Of a stretch of 64,000 nt of DNA, positions 27,563 through 36,848 are shown in pieces (the first letter of the stretch is position 1; every line of letters begins with the position of its first letter). The position numbers and the translations under genes were made by a program. Source of the stretch: Muricoccus roseus. GTDB taxonomy: Bacteria; Pseudomonadota; Alphaproteobacteria; Acetobacterales; Acetobacteraceae. The notes beneath the pieces are model-generated. The model ran no database searches and was not told where the DNA came from. It saw only the letters and a program-made list of their open reading frames with translations. The stretch covers positions 1 through 64,000 of the forward strand of contig NZ_FQZF01000023.1 in NCBI RefSeq assembly GCF_900141905.1, given 5' to 3'.

Positions 27563-28624
27563 TCACGCCGGGGCGGCGTGCCTCATGTAGCGCGCGCGGT
27601 GCAGCGCGGCGGAACCGAACTGGTTCGCCGTGGCCATGACCTTGCGCAGGAACAGCCCGATATCGGATTCATCCGTGTAGCCGATCGCGCCGTGCAGCTG
27701 CACGGCCTCCCGCGTGACGCGCATCGCCGCCTCGGAGGCACGGGCCTTGGCCCGCGAGACGACGGCCCGGCGCAAGGCGGCCGGGGCTCCGGCATCGAGA
27801 TCCGCCGCCGCCCCCTCAATGCTGGCGCGGGTCAGCACGAGCTGGATCTTCAGATCGGCCGCGCGGTGCTGCAGCGCCTGGAAGCTGCCGAGCGGCCGGC
27901 CGAACTGCTGGCGCGTCCGCAGGTAGTCGAGCGTCAGCTCGAAGCAGCGCTCCATCAGGCCGAGCAGATAGGCGGCCGTACCGAGCGCCGCCTCGTCGAG
28001 GCCAAGCTCCATCGCCTCCGCGACATCCCCGGCGAGCCGGCGGCTCCCCGTCAGCTCCGGCACCACGGTCCCGACATGGCCTCCATCCCCGGTCTTCAGC
28101 ACCTCCGGCCGCGCCGCCTCCAGGAGATGAAGCGCGAGCCCGCCCGCCTCCCGCACGGGGAGGAGAAAGGCATCGGCCGCCGCGGCCATGGGGATGAAGA
28201 GGCGCGGCGCGGCGGGGCTCCCGGGCGCCTCCAGGCTGTCAGGAGCCTCCTGCCAGCCCGTCAGCACCAGGTTTTCGCCGGAAAGGAGGCCCGGCAGCAG
28301 CAGCGCATCCCCCGCCGCGGCCAGGAGGCGGGCCGAAAGCGCGCCCGCGACCAGCGGCTCCGGCACCAGGGCGCGCCCCAGCTCCTCCTGCAGGGCGCAG
28401 GCTTCGGCCATGCCGAGCCCGATCCCCCCGGCTTCCTCGGGCAGGCGCAGCCCGACCCAGCCCATGCTCCCCATGGCCTGCCAGATGCCGGGATCGATTC
28501 CCGGAAGGGTGAAGCGCAGGGCGCGGATGCGGCCGAGCCCGCCATCCCCCGGCATCACCGCCGCCGCGCTGTCGCGGATCATGCGGAGGGATTCCGCCCT
28601 CTCCTCCATCGCCGTGCCGGACAT
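27563..28624 (-). CDS. Acyl-CoA dehydrogenase family protein
   Basis: 353 residues. N-terminal part GIDPGIWQAMGSMGWVGLRL-PEEAGGIGLG is the ACAD alpha domain. The C-terminal part has YLRTRQQFGRPLGSFQALQHRAADL and REAVQLHGAIGYTDESDIGLFLRK, the FAD-binding and tail motifs. The middle beta-domain is short and poorly conserved, as in the smaller partner subunits of heteromeric ACADs such as those for steroid side chains. It may pair with the ACAD at 33023. It starts 5 bp after the stop of the TctC gene, so both share an operon. The start at 28624 (MSGTAMEER) has AGGG close upstream; 28609 is an alternative. Confidence 0.85.
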   Translation of the reverse strand: MSGTAMEERAESLRMIRDSAAAVMPGDGGLGRIRALRFTLPGIDPGIWQAMGSMGWVGLRLPEEAGGIGLGMAEACALQEELGRALVPEPLVAGALSARLLAAAGDALLLPGLLSGENLVLTGWQEAPDSLEAPGSPAAPRLFIPMAAAADAFLLPVREAGGLALHLLEAARPEVLKTGDGGHVGTVVPELTGSRRLAGDVAEAMELGLDEAALGTAAYLLGLMERCFELTLDYLRTRQQFGRPLGSFQALQHRAADLKIQLVLTRASIEGAAADLDAGAPAALRRAVVSRAKARASEAAMRVTREAVQLHGAIGYTDESDIGLFLRKVMATANQFGSAALHRARYMRHAAPA

Positions 28625-28628
28625 CGCC

Positions 28629-29606
28629 CTAGTCGATCCGGATGTTGGCGAGGCGGATGATCTCACCCCACTTGGTCGTCTCCGAGCGGATGAAGGCCGC
28701 CAGCTCCTCCGGCGAGCCCCCGGCGACGATGCCGCCCTGGTCCGCCAGGTTGCGCCGCGTCTCGGCATCCCGCAGCGCCGCCACCGCCGCCGCGTGCAGG
28801 GTGGCGATGCGGTCCGGCGGCGTGCCGGCCGGGGCGAAGAGCGCGTACCAGGTCTCCGAGATCACCTCCCGCGCGCCGGCCTCGGCCATGGTCGGCACCT
28901 CGGGCAGGGAGGGAAGCCGCCGCTCCGCCGTGATGGCCAGCGCCGGCAGCGCGCCGCCGCGCACGTGGGAGACCACGACGGGCACATCGGCCAGCAGCAT
29001 GTCGATCGTCCCGCCCAGCAGGTCCGTCACCGCCGGGGCCGCGCCACGATAGGGAACATGGACGATGTCGATGCCCGTGCGCAGGCGGAACAGCTCGCCC
29101 GCCAGATGCAGGGAGCTGCCATTGCCGGCGGAGCCATAGGTCAGCTTGCCCGGCTGGCGCTTCGCCAGCGCCACCAGCTCCGCCACCGACTTCACCCCCA
29201 GCTTCGGGCTGACCACCAGCACCTGCGGCACGGAGAGGACATGGGTGATCGGCGCCAGGTCCTTCTGCACGTCATAGGCCATGCGCGGCATCAGCTGCGG
29301 CAGCACCACCAGGGCACCGGTGGAGGCAAGCACGGTGGTCAGCCCGTCCGGCCGGCTCCGCGCCGCCGCCTCCACCCCCACCATGCCGCCGGCGCCCGAG
29401 CGGCTGTCCACCACCACGGGCTGGCGGAGCGTCGCGCCCATCACGGGCCCGAGCAGGCGGGCGATGATGTCCGCCGGCCCGCCCGCGGCGAAGGGAACGA
29501 TCATCCGCACCGGCTGGTCCGGAAAGCCCGGCTGGGCCAGCGCGGGAAGGACCCGCAGGCCGGGTGCGGCCGAGAGCAGGGCAAGGCTTTGGCGACGGGT
29601 GAGCAC
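28629..29606 (-). CDS. Bug/TctC-family periplasmic solute receptor
   Basis: 325 residues from a GTG at 29606, chosen for the strong AAAGGAGG 8 bp upstream and for the signal peptide MLTRRQSLALLSAAPGLRVL (cleavage after ALA). Family motifs: VRMIVPFAAGGPADIIARLL, VVVDSRSGAGG, HVPYRGAAPAVTDLLGG and PSLPEVPTMAEAG. The gene leads a two-gene operon with an acyl-CoA dehydrogenase. Its ligand is therefore probably a carboxylate degraded as a CoA thioester in the neighbouring block. An AT-rich promoter region lies at 29640-29674. Confidence 0.9.
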   Translation of the reverse strand: MLTRRQSLALLSAAPGLRVLPALAQPGFPDQPVRMIVPFAAGGPADIIARLLGPVMGATLRQPVVVDSRSGAGGMVGVEAAARSRPDGLTTVLASTGALVVLPQLMPRMAYDVQKDLAPITHVLSVPQVLVVSPKLGVKSVAELVALAKRQPGKLTYGSAGNGSSLHLAGELFRLRTGIDIVHVPYRGAAPAVTDLLGGTIDMLLADVPVVVSHVRGGALPALAITAERRLPSLPEVPTMAEAGAREVISETWYALFAPAGTPPDRIATLHAAAVAALRDAETRRNLADQGGIVAGGSPEELAAFIRSETTKWGEIIRLANIRID

Positions 29607-29639
29607 CGTTTTTTCCTCCTTTGGCCCGCCGGACGAGCG

Positions 29640-29676
29640 GGGTCTATATCTTATAGTATAGCTTAATGGCCTTTTA
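29640..29676 (-). promoter_or_regulatory. Probable promoter/operator of the TctC-ACAD operon
   Basis: An AT-rich island in otherwise GC-rich DNA. Read on the minus strand it gives AAAGGCCATTAAGCTATACT then ATAAGATATAGACC, with TATACT or TATAAG as -10 candidates. It contains the inverted repeat CTATA/TATAG around an 8-bp centre (about 29644-29661). A similar AAAGGTCA core appears before the GST operon (37490-37525) and at 41091-41117. Confidence 0.45.
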
Positions 29677-31830
29677 CCGCCTGCCGCCATCGCAGTCCAT
29701 GCCGAGGGTGACAAGCCCATCCACCGCCACCACGCCGCCCCCGCCACAGATCACGGGGTTGATGTCGAGCTCGGCGATGCGCGGCTCCGCCGCGAGGAGG
29801 GCGGAAACCCGGCTGACGATCCCGGCCAGCGCCTCCAGATCCACCTCGGGCTCCCCCCGGAAGCCCGCGAACAGCGCCGCCCCGCGCAGGCGCCGCAGCA
29901 TCCTCAGCGCCTGCATCGGGCCGACCGGCGCCAGCGCCACCTCCATGTCGCCCAGCAGCTCCACGAGAACGCCACCCAGCCCCACCGCCACCACGGGGCC
30001 GAAGAGCGGGTCGCGATGCCCGCCGATGATCACCTCCAGGCCGCGCGGCAGCATGGGCTGCACGAGAAGCCCCTCCAGCCTCGGCGGCGGGTCCCGCCGC
30101 GCGAGCCGGCCGAGCATTTCGTCGCAGGCCGCGCGCAGCGCCTCCGCATCCCCCAGGTTCAGCCGGACGGCGCCCGCCTCGGTCTTGTGCGGCAGGTCCG
30201 GGCTCTCGGCCTTCAGCACCACGGGGTAGCCGAGCGCCGCGGCCGCCCGCACCGCCGCCTCCCCATCCCCCACCAGCCGCTCCGGCACGACGGGAATGCC
30301 GATGGCAGCAAGAAGCGCCTTCGCGCGGGATTCCGTCAGCACGGCCCCCGGCGCCGCCCCGATCACCGCAGCCACCCGCGCCAGGGCACCGGCATCCGGG
30401 GCATTTGCATCCAGCCCCGCCACCGGCTCGGCCGGCCGCGCGGCGTGCTCCGCCCGCGCCCGCCAGGCCGCGAGCGCCGCGAAGCAGCGCTCCATGGAGG
30501 AGAAGAGGGCGGCCCCGGGCACCGCCTGCGCCTCCCGGGCCACCGGGTTCTCCCGCCACTCCGCCAGCCAGGGCACGCAGAGAAAGCCGCCATGCCGCGC
30601 CGCGATGCCGGCCATCACCGGAATCCGCTCCGCCGAGAAGGCATAGGCATGGGTGTTGGGGTAGAGCAGCGCCCCGAAGGCTGGATCGGTGGCGAGCGCC
30701 GTCGTGCAGGCCACCAGCGCCTCGGCATCGTTCAGCACCTGCGCCGTGAGGTCGCAGGGGTTACCGGCCGCGCCATATTCCGGGATGCGCGCCGCGAGCA
30801 CCGCCCCGGCCTCCGCGCCGGGCTGGGGCAGCGGCACGCCATGCCGCTCCGCCGCATCCGCCGCCAGGATGCCCGCCCCGCCGGAGGTGGAAACGACCGC
30901 CACGCCCCCCGCGCGCGGCGCGGCCGGAGCCTTGGCGAAGAAGGCCGCCATCTCCGCCAGCGCGGCGAAATCCTCGACGAGGACCACGCCCGCCTCCCGC
31001 AGCGCGGCCCGCCACACGGCATGCCCGCCCGCCACCGCCCCGGTATGCGACAGCGCCGCGGCGGCGCCCTGCGCGCCCGTCGCCATCTTGTGCAGCAACA
31101 GGGGCTTGCCGGCGCGCGCGGCCAGCGCCGCCGCCGCCAGCAGCCGGCGCGGCTCCGCCAGCCCCTCGATCACGCAGGCGATCGCCCGGCAGCCCGGCTC
31201 CTCCGCCAGGAAGGCGATGAGATCCGCCGCATCCAGCCCGGCGGCATTCCCCGCGCTCAGGACATGGCTCACCGCCACCCCGCGCTCCACTGCCTGGGCC
31301 AGCGCATAGCCGAGCGCGCCGGACTGGCTGACGATCCCGATGGCGGGTCCTTCGGGCGAGAGAGCCCGCGGCCCGGCGGAAAAGGTGACCCCGGCCCGGG
31401 ACCCGAAATCCGTGAAGCCGAGGCAGTTGGGCCCCAGCAGCGGCATGGCCCCCGCCGCCTCCACCAGCGCCGCCTGCTCGGCTACGCGCTCCGCCATCCC
31501 CGTCTCGGCGAAGCCCGCCGCGAAGACCACCGCACCGCCCGCGCCCAGCGCCGCGGCCCCGCGTAGCACGGCCGCCGCCCCCTCGCGCGGGGTGGCGAGC
31601 GCCACGCAATCCGGCACGCCCGGCAGCGCCTCGAGAGAGGGGTAGCAGGCCCGCCCGGCCAGTTCCCGGTAGCGCGGGTTCACCGGCCAGACCGCGCCCG
31701 CGAAGCCGGCGAGGTTCTCCAGCACCCGCGCCCCGAAGGCGCCGCGCCGCTCGCTGGCGCCGACCACCGCGATGCTGGCCGGGCACAGGAAGCGGCGGAG
31801 CGCCTCGCGCGAGGCCAGCGGCCGCGTCAC
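29674..31830 (-). CDS. NDP-forming acyl-CoA synthetase (acetate-CoA ligase, alpha-beta fusion)
   Basis: 718 residues from GTG 31830, which overlaps the upstream CoA-transferase stop by 4 bp (GTGA). The CoA-binding domain is SIAVVGASERRGAFGARVLENL (about 17-38); the two succinyl-CoA-ligase-like domains contain IGIVSQSGALGYALAQAV, the active-site-like ALSHTGAVAGGHAVWRAALR and STSGGAGILAADAAERHG. The C-terminal ATP-grasp part (about 490-710) has GIPVVPERLVGDGEAA, YPVVLKAESPDLPHKTEAG and AELDINPVICG. It makes an acyl-CoA and ADP plus phosphate from the acid, CoA and ATP, or runs in reverse to harvest ATP. The acid is unknown. It closes a six-gene run of catabolic genes. Confidence 0.88.
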   Translation of the reverse strand: MTRPLASREALRRFLCPASIAVVGASERRGAFGARVLENLAGFAGAVWPVNPRYRELAGRACYPSLEALPGVPDCVALATPREGAAAVLRGAAALGAGGAVVFAAGFAETGMAERVAEQAALVEAAGAMPLLGPNCLGFTDFGSRAGVTFSAGPRALSPEGPAIGIVSQSGALGYALAQAVERGVAVSHVLSAGNAAGLDAADLIAFLAEEPGCRAIACVIEGLAEPRRLLAAAALAARAGKPLLLHKMATGAQGAAAALSHTGAVAGGHAVWRAALREAGVVLVEDFAALAEMAAFFAKAPAAPRAGGVAVVSTSGGAGILAADAAERHGVPLPQPGAEAGAVLAARIPEYGAAGNPCDLTAQVLNDAEALVACTTALATDPAFGALLYPNTHAYAFSAERIPVMAGIAARHGGFLCVPWLAEWRENPVAREAQAVPGAALFSSMERCFAALAAWRARAEHAARPAEPVAGLDANAPDAGALARVAAVIGAAPGAVLTESRAKALLAAIGIPVVPERLVGDGEAAVRAAAALGYPVVLKAESPDLPHKTEAGAVRLNLGDAEALRAACDEMLGRLARRDPPPRLEGLLVQPMLPRGLEVIIGGHRDPLFGPVVAVGLGGVLVELLGDMEVALAPVGPMQALRMLRRLRGAALFAGFRGEPEVDLEALAGIVSRVSALLAAEPRIAELDINPVICGGGGVVAVDGLVTLGMDCDGGRR

Positions 31831-33026
31831 GGCGCGGCCGGGGCCCGGCCGCCCAACCATTCCGCCAGCACCTCCTCCGTATGCTCGCCCAGGCGCGGCG
31901 GCACGCGGCCATAGGTGACGGGCGTCTCGGAGAAGCGCACGGGGTTGGCGACGAAGGGCATCGTGCCGGCCCGGGGATGCGGCATCTCCCGCCACATGCC
32001 CCGGTGGTTCAGCTGCGGATCCTCCCGCGCCGCGCCGAAATCATTCAGCGGGCCGGAGGAGATGCCGGCGGCGTTGAGGATCTCCACCCACTCGCCCGCC
32101 CGGCGGCGCATCAGCGCGCCCTGCAGCAGCGGCAGCAGCGCCGGCTTGTGCGCCATGCGCTCGCGGTTGGTGGCGAAGCGCGGGTCCTCCGCCAGCTCCG
32201 GCAAGCCCAGCGCCTCGCAGAACTGCGCGAACTGCCGGTCGTTCCCGACCGCGACCATGAGCGGCCGGTCGGCGGTGTCGAAGCTCTGCCAGGGCGTATT
32301 GATCTGGGAAGCCGTACCCGCGCGCACCGGCATCCGGCCGGAAACGAGGTAGTTCATCGCGATGTGCGAATGCGCGGCGAGCTGCGCGTCCAGCAGCGCG
32401 AGGTCGATATGCTGCCCGCGTCCCGAGACCGTGTCGCGGTGATGCAGCGCCGCCAGGATGGCGATGCAGGCATAGAACCCCGCATTGATGTCGGAGACGC
32501 TGTAGCCGACGAGGTTGGGCCCGGCGCCCGGCTGCCCGTCCGGCACGCCCGTCACGCTCATCAGCCCGCTCATGGCCTGGAAGATGGGGTCGTAGCCGGG
32601 AAGCGCCGCATAGGGCCCGTCCTGCCCGTATCCGGTGATGGAGCAATAGACCAGGCGCGGATTCAGCGCCGCGAGCGAGGCATGGTCGAGCCCGTAGCGC
32701 GCCAGCCCGCCCGCCTTGAAGTTCTCGATGAAGACATCGGCCTCGGCCGCCAGCGCGCGCAGCGTCGCCTGCCCCTCGGGCGTCGCGATATCCAGCGCGA
32801 CGGAACGCTTTCCGCGGTTCATCGCGAGGAAGGAGGAGGTCTCGCCCGTCTCCCTCCCCTCCGCGTCCGTTTGCGGGAACCCCATGCGGCGCACGTCGTC
32901 GCCACCGCGGGGATGCTCCACCTTCACCACCTCCGCGCCGAAATCCGCGAGGATCTGCGCCGCCCAGGGGCCGGCGAAGACCCGCGTCATGTCCAGCACG
33001 CGGATGCGGGGCAGCGCCCCGCTCAC
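31827..33026 (-). CDS. CaiB/BaiF family III CoA-transferase
   Basis: 399 residues: RIRVLDMTRVFAGPWAAQIL-ADFGAEVVKVEHP at the N-terminus, then FLAMNRGKRSVALDIATPEG, VFIENFKAGGLARYGLDHAS, RLVYCSITGYGQDGPYA and the catalytic Asp in GYDPIFQAMSGLMSVTG. The C-terminal half contains VAVGNDRQFAQFCEALGLPE. It moves CoA between carboxylic acids by a mixed-anhydride mechanism in the cytoplasm. Start and stop overlap its neighbours by 4 bp on each side, so it is translationally coupled to the ACAD before it and the acyl-CoA synthetase after it. A paralogue lies at 35610. Confidence 0.92.
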   Translation of the reverse strand: MSGALPRIRVLDMTRVFAGPWAAQILADFGAEVVKVEHPRGGDDVRRMGFPQTDAEGRETGETSSFLAMNRGKRSVALDIATPEGQATLRALAAEADVFIENFKAGGLARYGLDHASLAALNPRLVYCSITGYGQDGPYAALPGYDPIFQAMSGLMSVTGVPDGQPGAGPNLVGYSVSDINAGFYACIAILAALHHRDTVSGRGQHIDLALLDAQLAAHSHIAMNYLVSGRMPVRAGTASQINTPWQSFDTADRPLMVAVGNDRQFAQFCEALGLPELAEDPRFATNRERMAHKPALLPLLQGALMRRRAGEWVEILNAAGISSGPLNDFGAAREDPQLNHRGMWREMPHPRAGTMPFVANPVRFSETPVTYGRVPPRLGEHTEEVLAEWLGGRAPAAP

Positions 33027-34186
33027 GCCGGAAGCTCCAGCACGTTCCGGGCAAGGATGTTCCGCAGGATCTCCGAGGAGCCGCCGAAGATGGTGGAGGG
33101 ACGGGCCAGGAGGAAGGAACCGGCGGGATGCAGCCCGCCCTCGCCCGGCATCGGCTCGAGCAGCCCCGCATGCCCGCCCGCGATCTCCAGCATGGCATCG
33201 GTGATGCGCTGGAACAGCTCCGTCTGCACGATCTTCAGGATCGACACATCCGGCCCGATCGGCTCGCCCCGCTTCAGCCGCTCGACATAGGCCTCGTAGA
33301 GGGCCTTCAGATCGGCCAGCTCCATGCTGAACCGCGCATAGCCGTCGAGGAAGGCCGGGTCCTCCTCCTTCCCCACCGCCACGGCCAGCTGCCGCAGCCG
33401 GGCCAGCCCGTTGGAGGAAAGCTTGGGGGAGCCGATGGCGATGCGCTCGAAGCCGAGCAGCGCCTTGGCATAGCTCCAGCCCTTGTCCACCTCGCCCACC
33501 ACCATGTCCTTGGGCACGCGGACCTGGTCGAAGAAGACCTCGCAGAACTCGTCATGCAGGTCGAGATTGATGATCGGGCGCACCGAGACGCCGGGGCTGC
33601 CCATCGGCAGCAGCAGGAAGGAGATGCCCTCCTGCTTCTTCCCCGTCTTGCTTGTACGCGCGAGGACGAAGATCCAGTTGGCGTCGTTCGCCAGGGTGAT
33701 CCAGGTCTTCTGCCCGTTCAGCACCCAGTGGTCGCCCCCATCCGCCGCGTCCAGCCGCAGCGCCGCGAGGTCGGAACCCGCATTCGGCTCCGAATAGCCC
33801 TGGCACCAGATGTCCTCGCCCGAGAGGATGCGCGGCAGGAAGCGGCGCTTCTGCTCCTCGCTCGCGTAGCGGATGAGCATCGGGCCGAGCATGATCAGCC
33901 CCATGTCGTTCACGCGCGCGGCGCCGAAGCGCTCCATCTCCTCGATCATGATGAGCTGGCGGGCGGCATCCAGCCCCATCCCGCCATATTCGCGCGGCCA
34001 TCCCGGCGCCAGCCAGCCCTTGCGGGAGAGGGCCATGTACCAGGGCTTGTTCTCGTGCCAGTGCAGCCGCCGCGTGGAATAGCGGACGGAGAGCGGATAG
34101 TTCGCCTCGATCCATCCCCGCACATGCAGCCGGAAGGCCTCCTCGTCGAGGACAACCAGCTCGTCGAGCGAAAGCTCGTCCACCAT
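33023..34186 (-). CDS. Acyl-CoA dehydrogenase family protein
   Basis: 387 residues, full-length ACAD: KGWLAPGWPREYGGMGLDAA in the alpha domain, IWCQGYSEPNAGSDLAALRLDA and VLNGQKTWITLANDANWIFVLAR (FAD and substrate binding), PIINLDLHDEFCEVFFDQVRVP in the beta domain, and GSFLLARPSTIFGGSSEILRNILARNVL at the C-terminus. It oxidises an acyl-CoA at the alpha-beta bond. Sequence signs resemble ACADs from terpenoid or aromatic-side-chain loci, but the substrate is open. It follows the enoyl-CoA hydratase gene by 2 bp and overlaps the CoA-transferase by ATGA. Confidence 0.92.
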   Translation of the reverse strand: MVDELSLDELVVLDEEAFRLHVRGWIEANYPLSVRYSTRRLHWHENKPWYMALSRKGWLAPGWPREYGGMGLDAARQLIMIEEMERFGAARVNDMGLIMLGPMLIRYASEEQKRRFLPRILSGEDIWCQGYSEPNAGSDLAALRLDAADGGDHWVLNGQKTWITLANDANWIFVLARTSKTGKKQEGISFLLLPMGSPGVSVRPIINLDLHDEFCEVFFDQVRVPKDMVVGEVDKGWSYAKALLGFERIAIGSPKLSSNGLARLRQLAVAVGKEEDPAFLDGYARFSMELADLKALYEAYVERLKRGEPIGPDVSILKIVQTELFQRITDAMLEIAGGHAGLLEPMPGEGGLHPAGSFLLARPSTIFGGSSEILRNILARNVLELPA

Positions 34187-34188
34187 GC

Positions 34189-34977
34189 TCAACGCCCCTG
34201 GAACACCGGCTTGCGCTTCTCGGCGAAGGCGCGCTGCGCCTCCTTCGTGTCCTCGGTGCGGGCCAGGGCCACGGTCTGGCTCTGCTCGTAGCGGTAGCCG
34301 TCCCGCAGCGGCATCTCCTCGGTCAGGTTGAAGGAGCGCTTCGCCGCCTGCACCGCCAGCGGCGCCTTGCCCGCGATCTCGCGTGCGATCGCCGTCGCCT
34401 CCTCCACCAGCCGCTCGCGCGGGACGCAGACCGAGGCCGCGTTCATCCGCAGCAGCTCCGGCCCGGTGATGCGCCGCGCGGTGAGGATCATCAGCCGCGC
34501 ATCGGACGGCCCGAAGAAGCGCAGCACATGGCGGACCCCGCCGGCCAAGCCCACATCCACCTCCGTCATGGAGAGGAAGGCCTCCTCCGCCACCACCAGG
34601 ATGTCGCAGCACAGCGCCAGCACGCACCCCGCGCCGATCGCCGCGCCGTTCACGGCCGCGATGACGGGCTTGCCGCATTCCATCACCGCGTCAAAGGAGG
34701 CGCGGACGAGCCGGTTGTGCCGGGGATAGGCGCCGGGCTCCTCCGCCAGGTTCGGCCGCTCCCGCAGGTCCGCGCCGGCCGAGAAGGCGCGCCCCTCGCC
34801 GGTGAGGACGATCGCGCGCACCTCGGCCGTGTCGTGCAGCACGTCGAACACGCGCACGATCTCCTCGCGGAAGCGGCGGTCCTGCGCGTTCACGGGCGGC
34901 GCGGTGATGGTGACCGTGGCCACATGGTCGGCCAGCTCCACGCGGAAACGCTCGATGCCTTCAAGACCGGGGATCAT
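34189..34977 (-). CDS. Enoyl-CoA hydratase/isomerase family protein
   Basis: 262 residues of the crotonase fold. Oxyanion-hole segments are GEGRAFSAGADLRE (about 61-74) and AAVNGAAIGAGCVLALCCDI (about 108-127); the active-site acid lies in MTEVDVGLAGGVRHVL (about 137-152). It probably hydrates the enoyl-CoA made by the following acyl-CoA dehydrogenase gene product. The C-terminal TEDTKEAQRAFAEKRKPVFQ is typical. The spacing to the flanking genes (12 bp and 2 bp) puts it inside the catabolic operon. Confidence 0.9.
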   Translation of the reverse strand: MIPGLEGIERFRVELADHVATVTITAPPVNAQDRRFREEIVRVFDVLHDTAEVRAIVLTGEGRAFSAGADLRERPNLAEEPGAYPRHNRLVRASFDAVMECGKPVIAAVNGAAIGAGCVLALCCDILVVAEEAFLSMTEVDVGLAGGVRHVLRFFGPSDARLMILTARRITGPELLRMNAASVCVPRERLVEEATAIAREIAGKAPLAVQAAKRSFNLTEEMPLRDGYRYEQSQTVALARTEDTKEAQRAFAEKRKPVFQGR

Positions 34978-34989
34978 GGCGGGCCTCCT

Positions 34990-35598
34990 CTATTCCGCGG
35001 CGCGGGCGACGTTGCGGGCGGGCGGGAGCGGCGCCAGCCCCGCCTCCGGGGCTTGCAGCACGGGGGCCACGCCGTCGGGAAGTGGAATCTCATGCGCGTT
35101 CAGCGTCATCGAAACCATGGTGTAGTAGCCGATGACCGCCGTGAGCTCGACGACGCCGCGCTCCCCCCAGCGGCCCAGCACCTCGCCGTAAAGGCCGGGC
35201 GGCACCTGGCCAGAGGTCTGCAGCGCGCGCGCGAACTCATAGACCAGCGCGTCGTCGGCCTCCTCGAATGCCGGGGATTCGCCGCGCTGGATCGCGTCGA
35301 TCGCCACCTGCGGAATGCCGGCCTCCGCCGCGGCGCGCGCATGAACCCACCACTCCACCTGGCTGGACCAGCGCCGGCCGGTGACGATAATGGCCAGCTC
35401 GTTCAGCCGCCGGGGCAGGCAGGTGCCGAAGCGCAGGATCTCGCCCAGGCTGGACCAGCGGGCCGCGAGATCGGGGCTGTGGATCACGGCGCGCAACGGC
35501 CCGATCACCTGCCCGCGCGGGCCGGCCACCACCTGGTCATGCACGCGCCGCTGCTCCGGGGACATCTCCTCGGGCGAGGGAAGGGAAATACGGGCCAT
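34990..35598 (-). CDS. Carboxymuconolactone decarboxylase family protein
   Basis: 202 residues with the CMD/AhpD-like helical fold: GPLRAVIHSPDLAARWSSLG-EILRFGTCLPRRLNELAIIV, SSQVEWWVHARAAAEAGI and ERGVVELTAVIGYYTMVSMTLNAHEIP. No CxxC pair is visible, so a peroxidase role is unlikely and a lyase or unknown role is more fitting. ATG 35598 is 12 bp past the CoA-transferase stop. In catabolic operons these proteins are frequent but rarely characterised. Confidence 0.82.
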   Translation of the reverse strand: MARISLPSPEEMSPEQRRVHDQVVAGPRGQVIGPLRAVIHSPDLAARWSSLGEILRFGTCLPRRLNELAIIVTGRRWSSQVEWWVHARAAAEAGIPQVAIDAIQRGESPAFEEADDALVYEFARALQTSGQVPPGLYGEVLGRWGERGVVELTAVIGYYTMVSMTLNAHEIPLPDGVAPVLQAPEAGLAPLPPARNVARAAE

Positions 35599-35609
35599 GG
35601 CTCGGCTCC

Positions 35610-36848
35610 TCAGATCACGCCGCGTCCGGCGAGGTCGGCAACGGAAGCCTCGTCCAGCCCCAGCTCGGCCAGGACCTCCGCCGTGTGCTGGCCGAGGGTG
35701 GGCGGGGCGCGGTCGAAGCGCAGCGGGCTCTCCGCGAAGCGCAGCGGGCTGACCACCTGCGGCACCGTGCCGGCGACGGGGTGGGGCAGCTTGCGCAGCA
35801 TCTGCCGGTGGCGGATCTGCGGGTCCTCGAAAACCTGCGGGATGTCGTTGATCGGCGCGCAGGGCACGCCCGCCGCGTCCAGCGCCTGCATCAGCGCATC
35901 GCGCCGGAAGGCCCGGAAGCACTCCGTCAGCAGCGGCGTCAGCGCCGGGTTGTTCGTCACGCGCGCGGCATTGGTCGCGAAGCGCTCGTCCACCCCCCAT
36001 TCCGGCCGGCCGATCGCCTCGCACAGCTTGCGGAACTGCCCGTCATTCCCCACGGCGAGGACGAAGAAGCCGTCCGCGCAGGGGAACACGTCCTGCGGCT
36101 GGATGTTCGGGTGCCGGTTGCCGCCCCGCTTCGGCGTGCGGCCGGAGAGCAGCCAGTTCGTCGCCTGGTTCGCCAGGAAGGCGGCCTGCACGTCCAGCAT
36201 GGCCAGGTCGATGGTCTCGCCCTTCCCCGTCTCGCCCCGTCGCGCAAGAGCGGCGAGCACGGCCACGGCCGCATACATGCCGGTCATCAGGTCGACGATG
36301 GGTACCCCAACCTTCTGCGGCCCGCCGCCCGGCGCGTCGTCCCGCTCGCCCGTGACGGACATCAGGCCGCCCATCGCCTGGATCGCGAAGTCATAGGCCG
36401 CCTGGTCCGCGCGCGGCCCGTCCTGCCCGAAGCCGGTGACGGAGCAATAGATCAGCCGCGGGTTCACGGCGCGCAGTGCGGCGGCATCCAGCCCGTATTT
36501 CGCGAGCGCGCCGGCCTTGAAGTTCTCCAGCACGATATCCGCGCCCTCGGCCAGGCGGCGGATGACCTCCTGCCCCTCCGGCCTGGACATGTCCACGGTG
36601 ACGGAACGCTTGCCGCGGTTCACCGCCAGGAAGTAGCCGGCGTCCTTCGTCGGCTTCCCGTCGCGGTCCTTCAGGAAGGGCGGTCCCCAGCTGCGCGTGT
36701 CGTCGCCCGCGCCGGGCCGCTCCACCTTGATCACGTCGGCGCCGAGATCCGCCAGGATCTGCGTGGCCCAGGGCGCGGCCATGATCCGGCTGAGATCCAG
36801 CACGCGAACATGCGAAAGCGGCCCCTGCCGCTGCGCCGCGTCAGTCAT
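35610..36848 (-). CDS. CaiB/BaiF family III CoA-transferase
   Basis: 412 residues: HVRVLDLSRIMAAPWATQILADLGADVIKVE, FLAVNRGKRSVTVDMSRPEG, IVLENFKAGALAKYGLDAAA, RLIYCSVTGFGQDGP and the catalytic Asp in AAYDFAIQAMGGLMSVTGE. It is paralogous to the enzyme at 31827 (same motif order, many shared residues), so the operon encodes two distinct CoA-transfer steps or alternative acids. The start overlaps the GST stop by 8 bp, showing translational coupling. Confidence 0.92.
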   Translation of the reverse strand: MTDAAQRQGPLSHVRVLDLSRIMAAPWATQILADLGADVIKVERPGAGDDTRSWGPPFLKDRDGKPTKDAGYFLAVNRGKRSVTVDMSRPEGQEVIRRLAEGADIVLENFKAGALAKYGLDAAALRAVNPRLIYCSVTGFGQDGPRADQAAYDFAIQAMGGLMSVTGERDDAPGGGPQKVGVPIVDLMTGMYAAVAVLAALARRGETGKGETIDLAMLDVQAAFLANQATNWLLSGRTPKRGGNRHPNIQPQDVFPCADGFFVLAVGNDGQFRKLCEAIGRPEWGVDERFATNAARVTNNPALTPLLTECFRAFRRDALMQALDAAGVPCAPINDIPQVFEDPQIRHRQMLRKLPHPVAGTVPQVVSPLRFAESPLRFDRAPPTLGQHTAEVLAELGLDEASVADLAGRGVI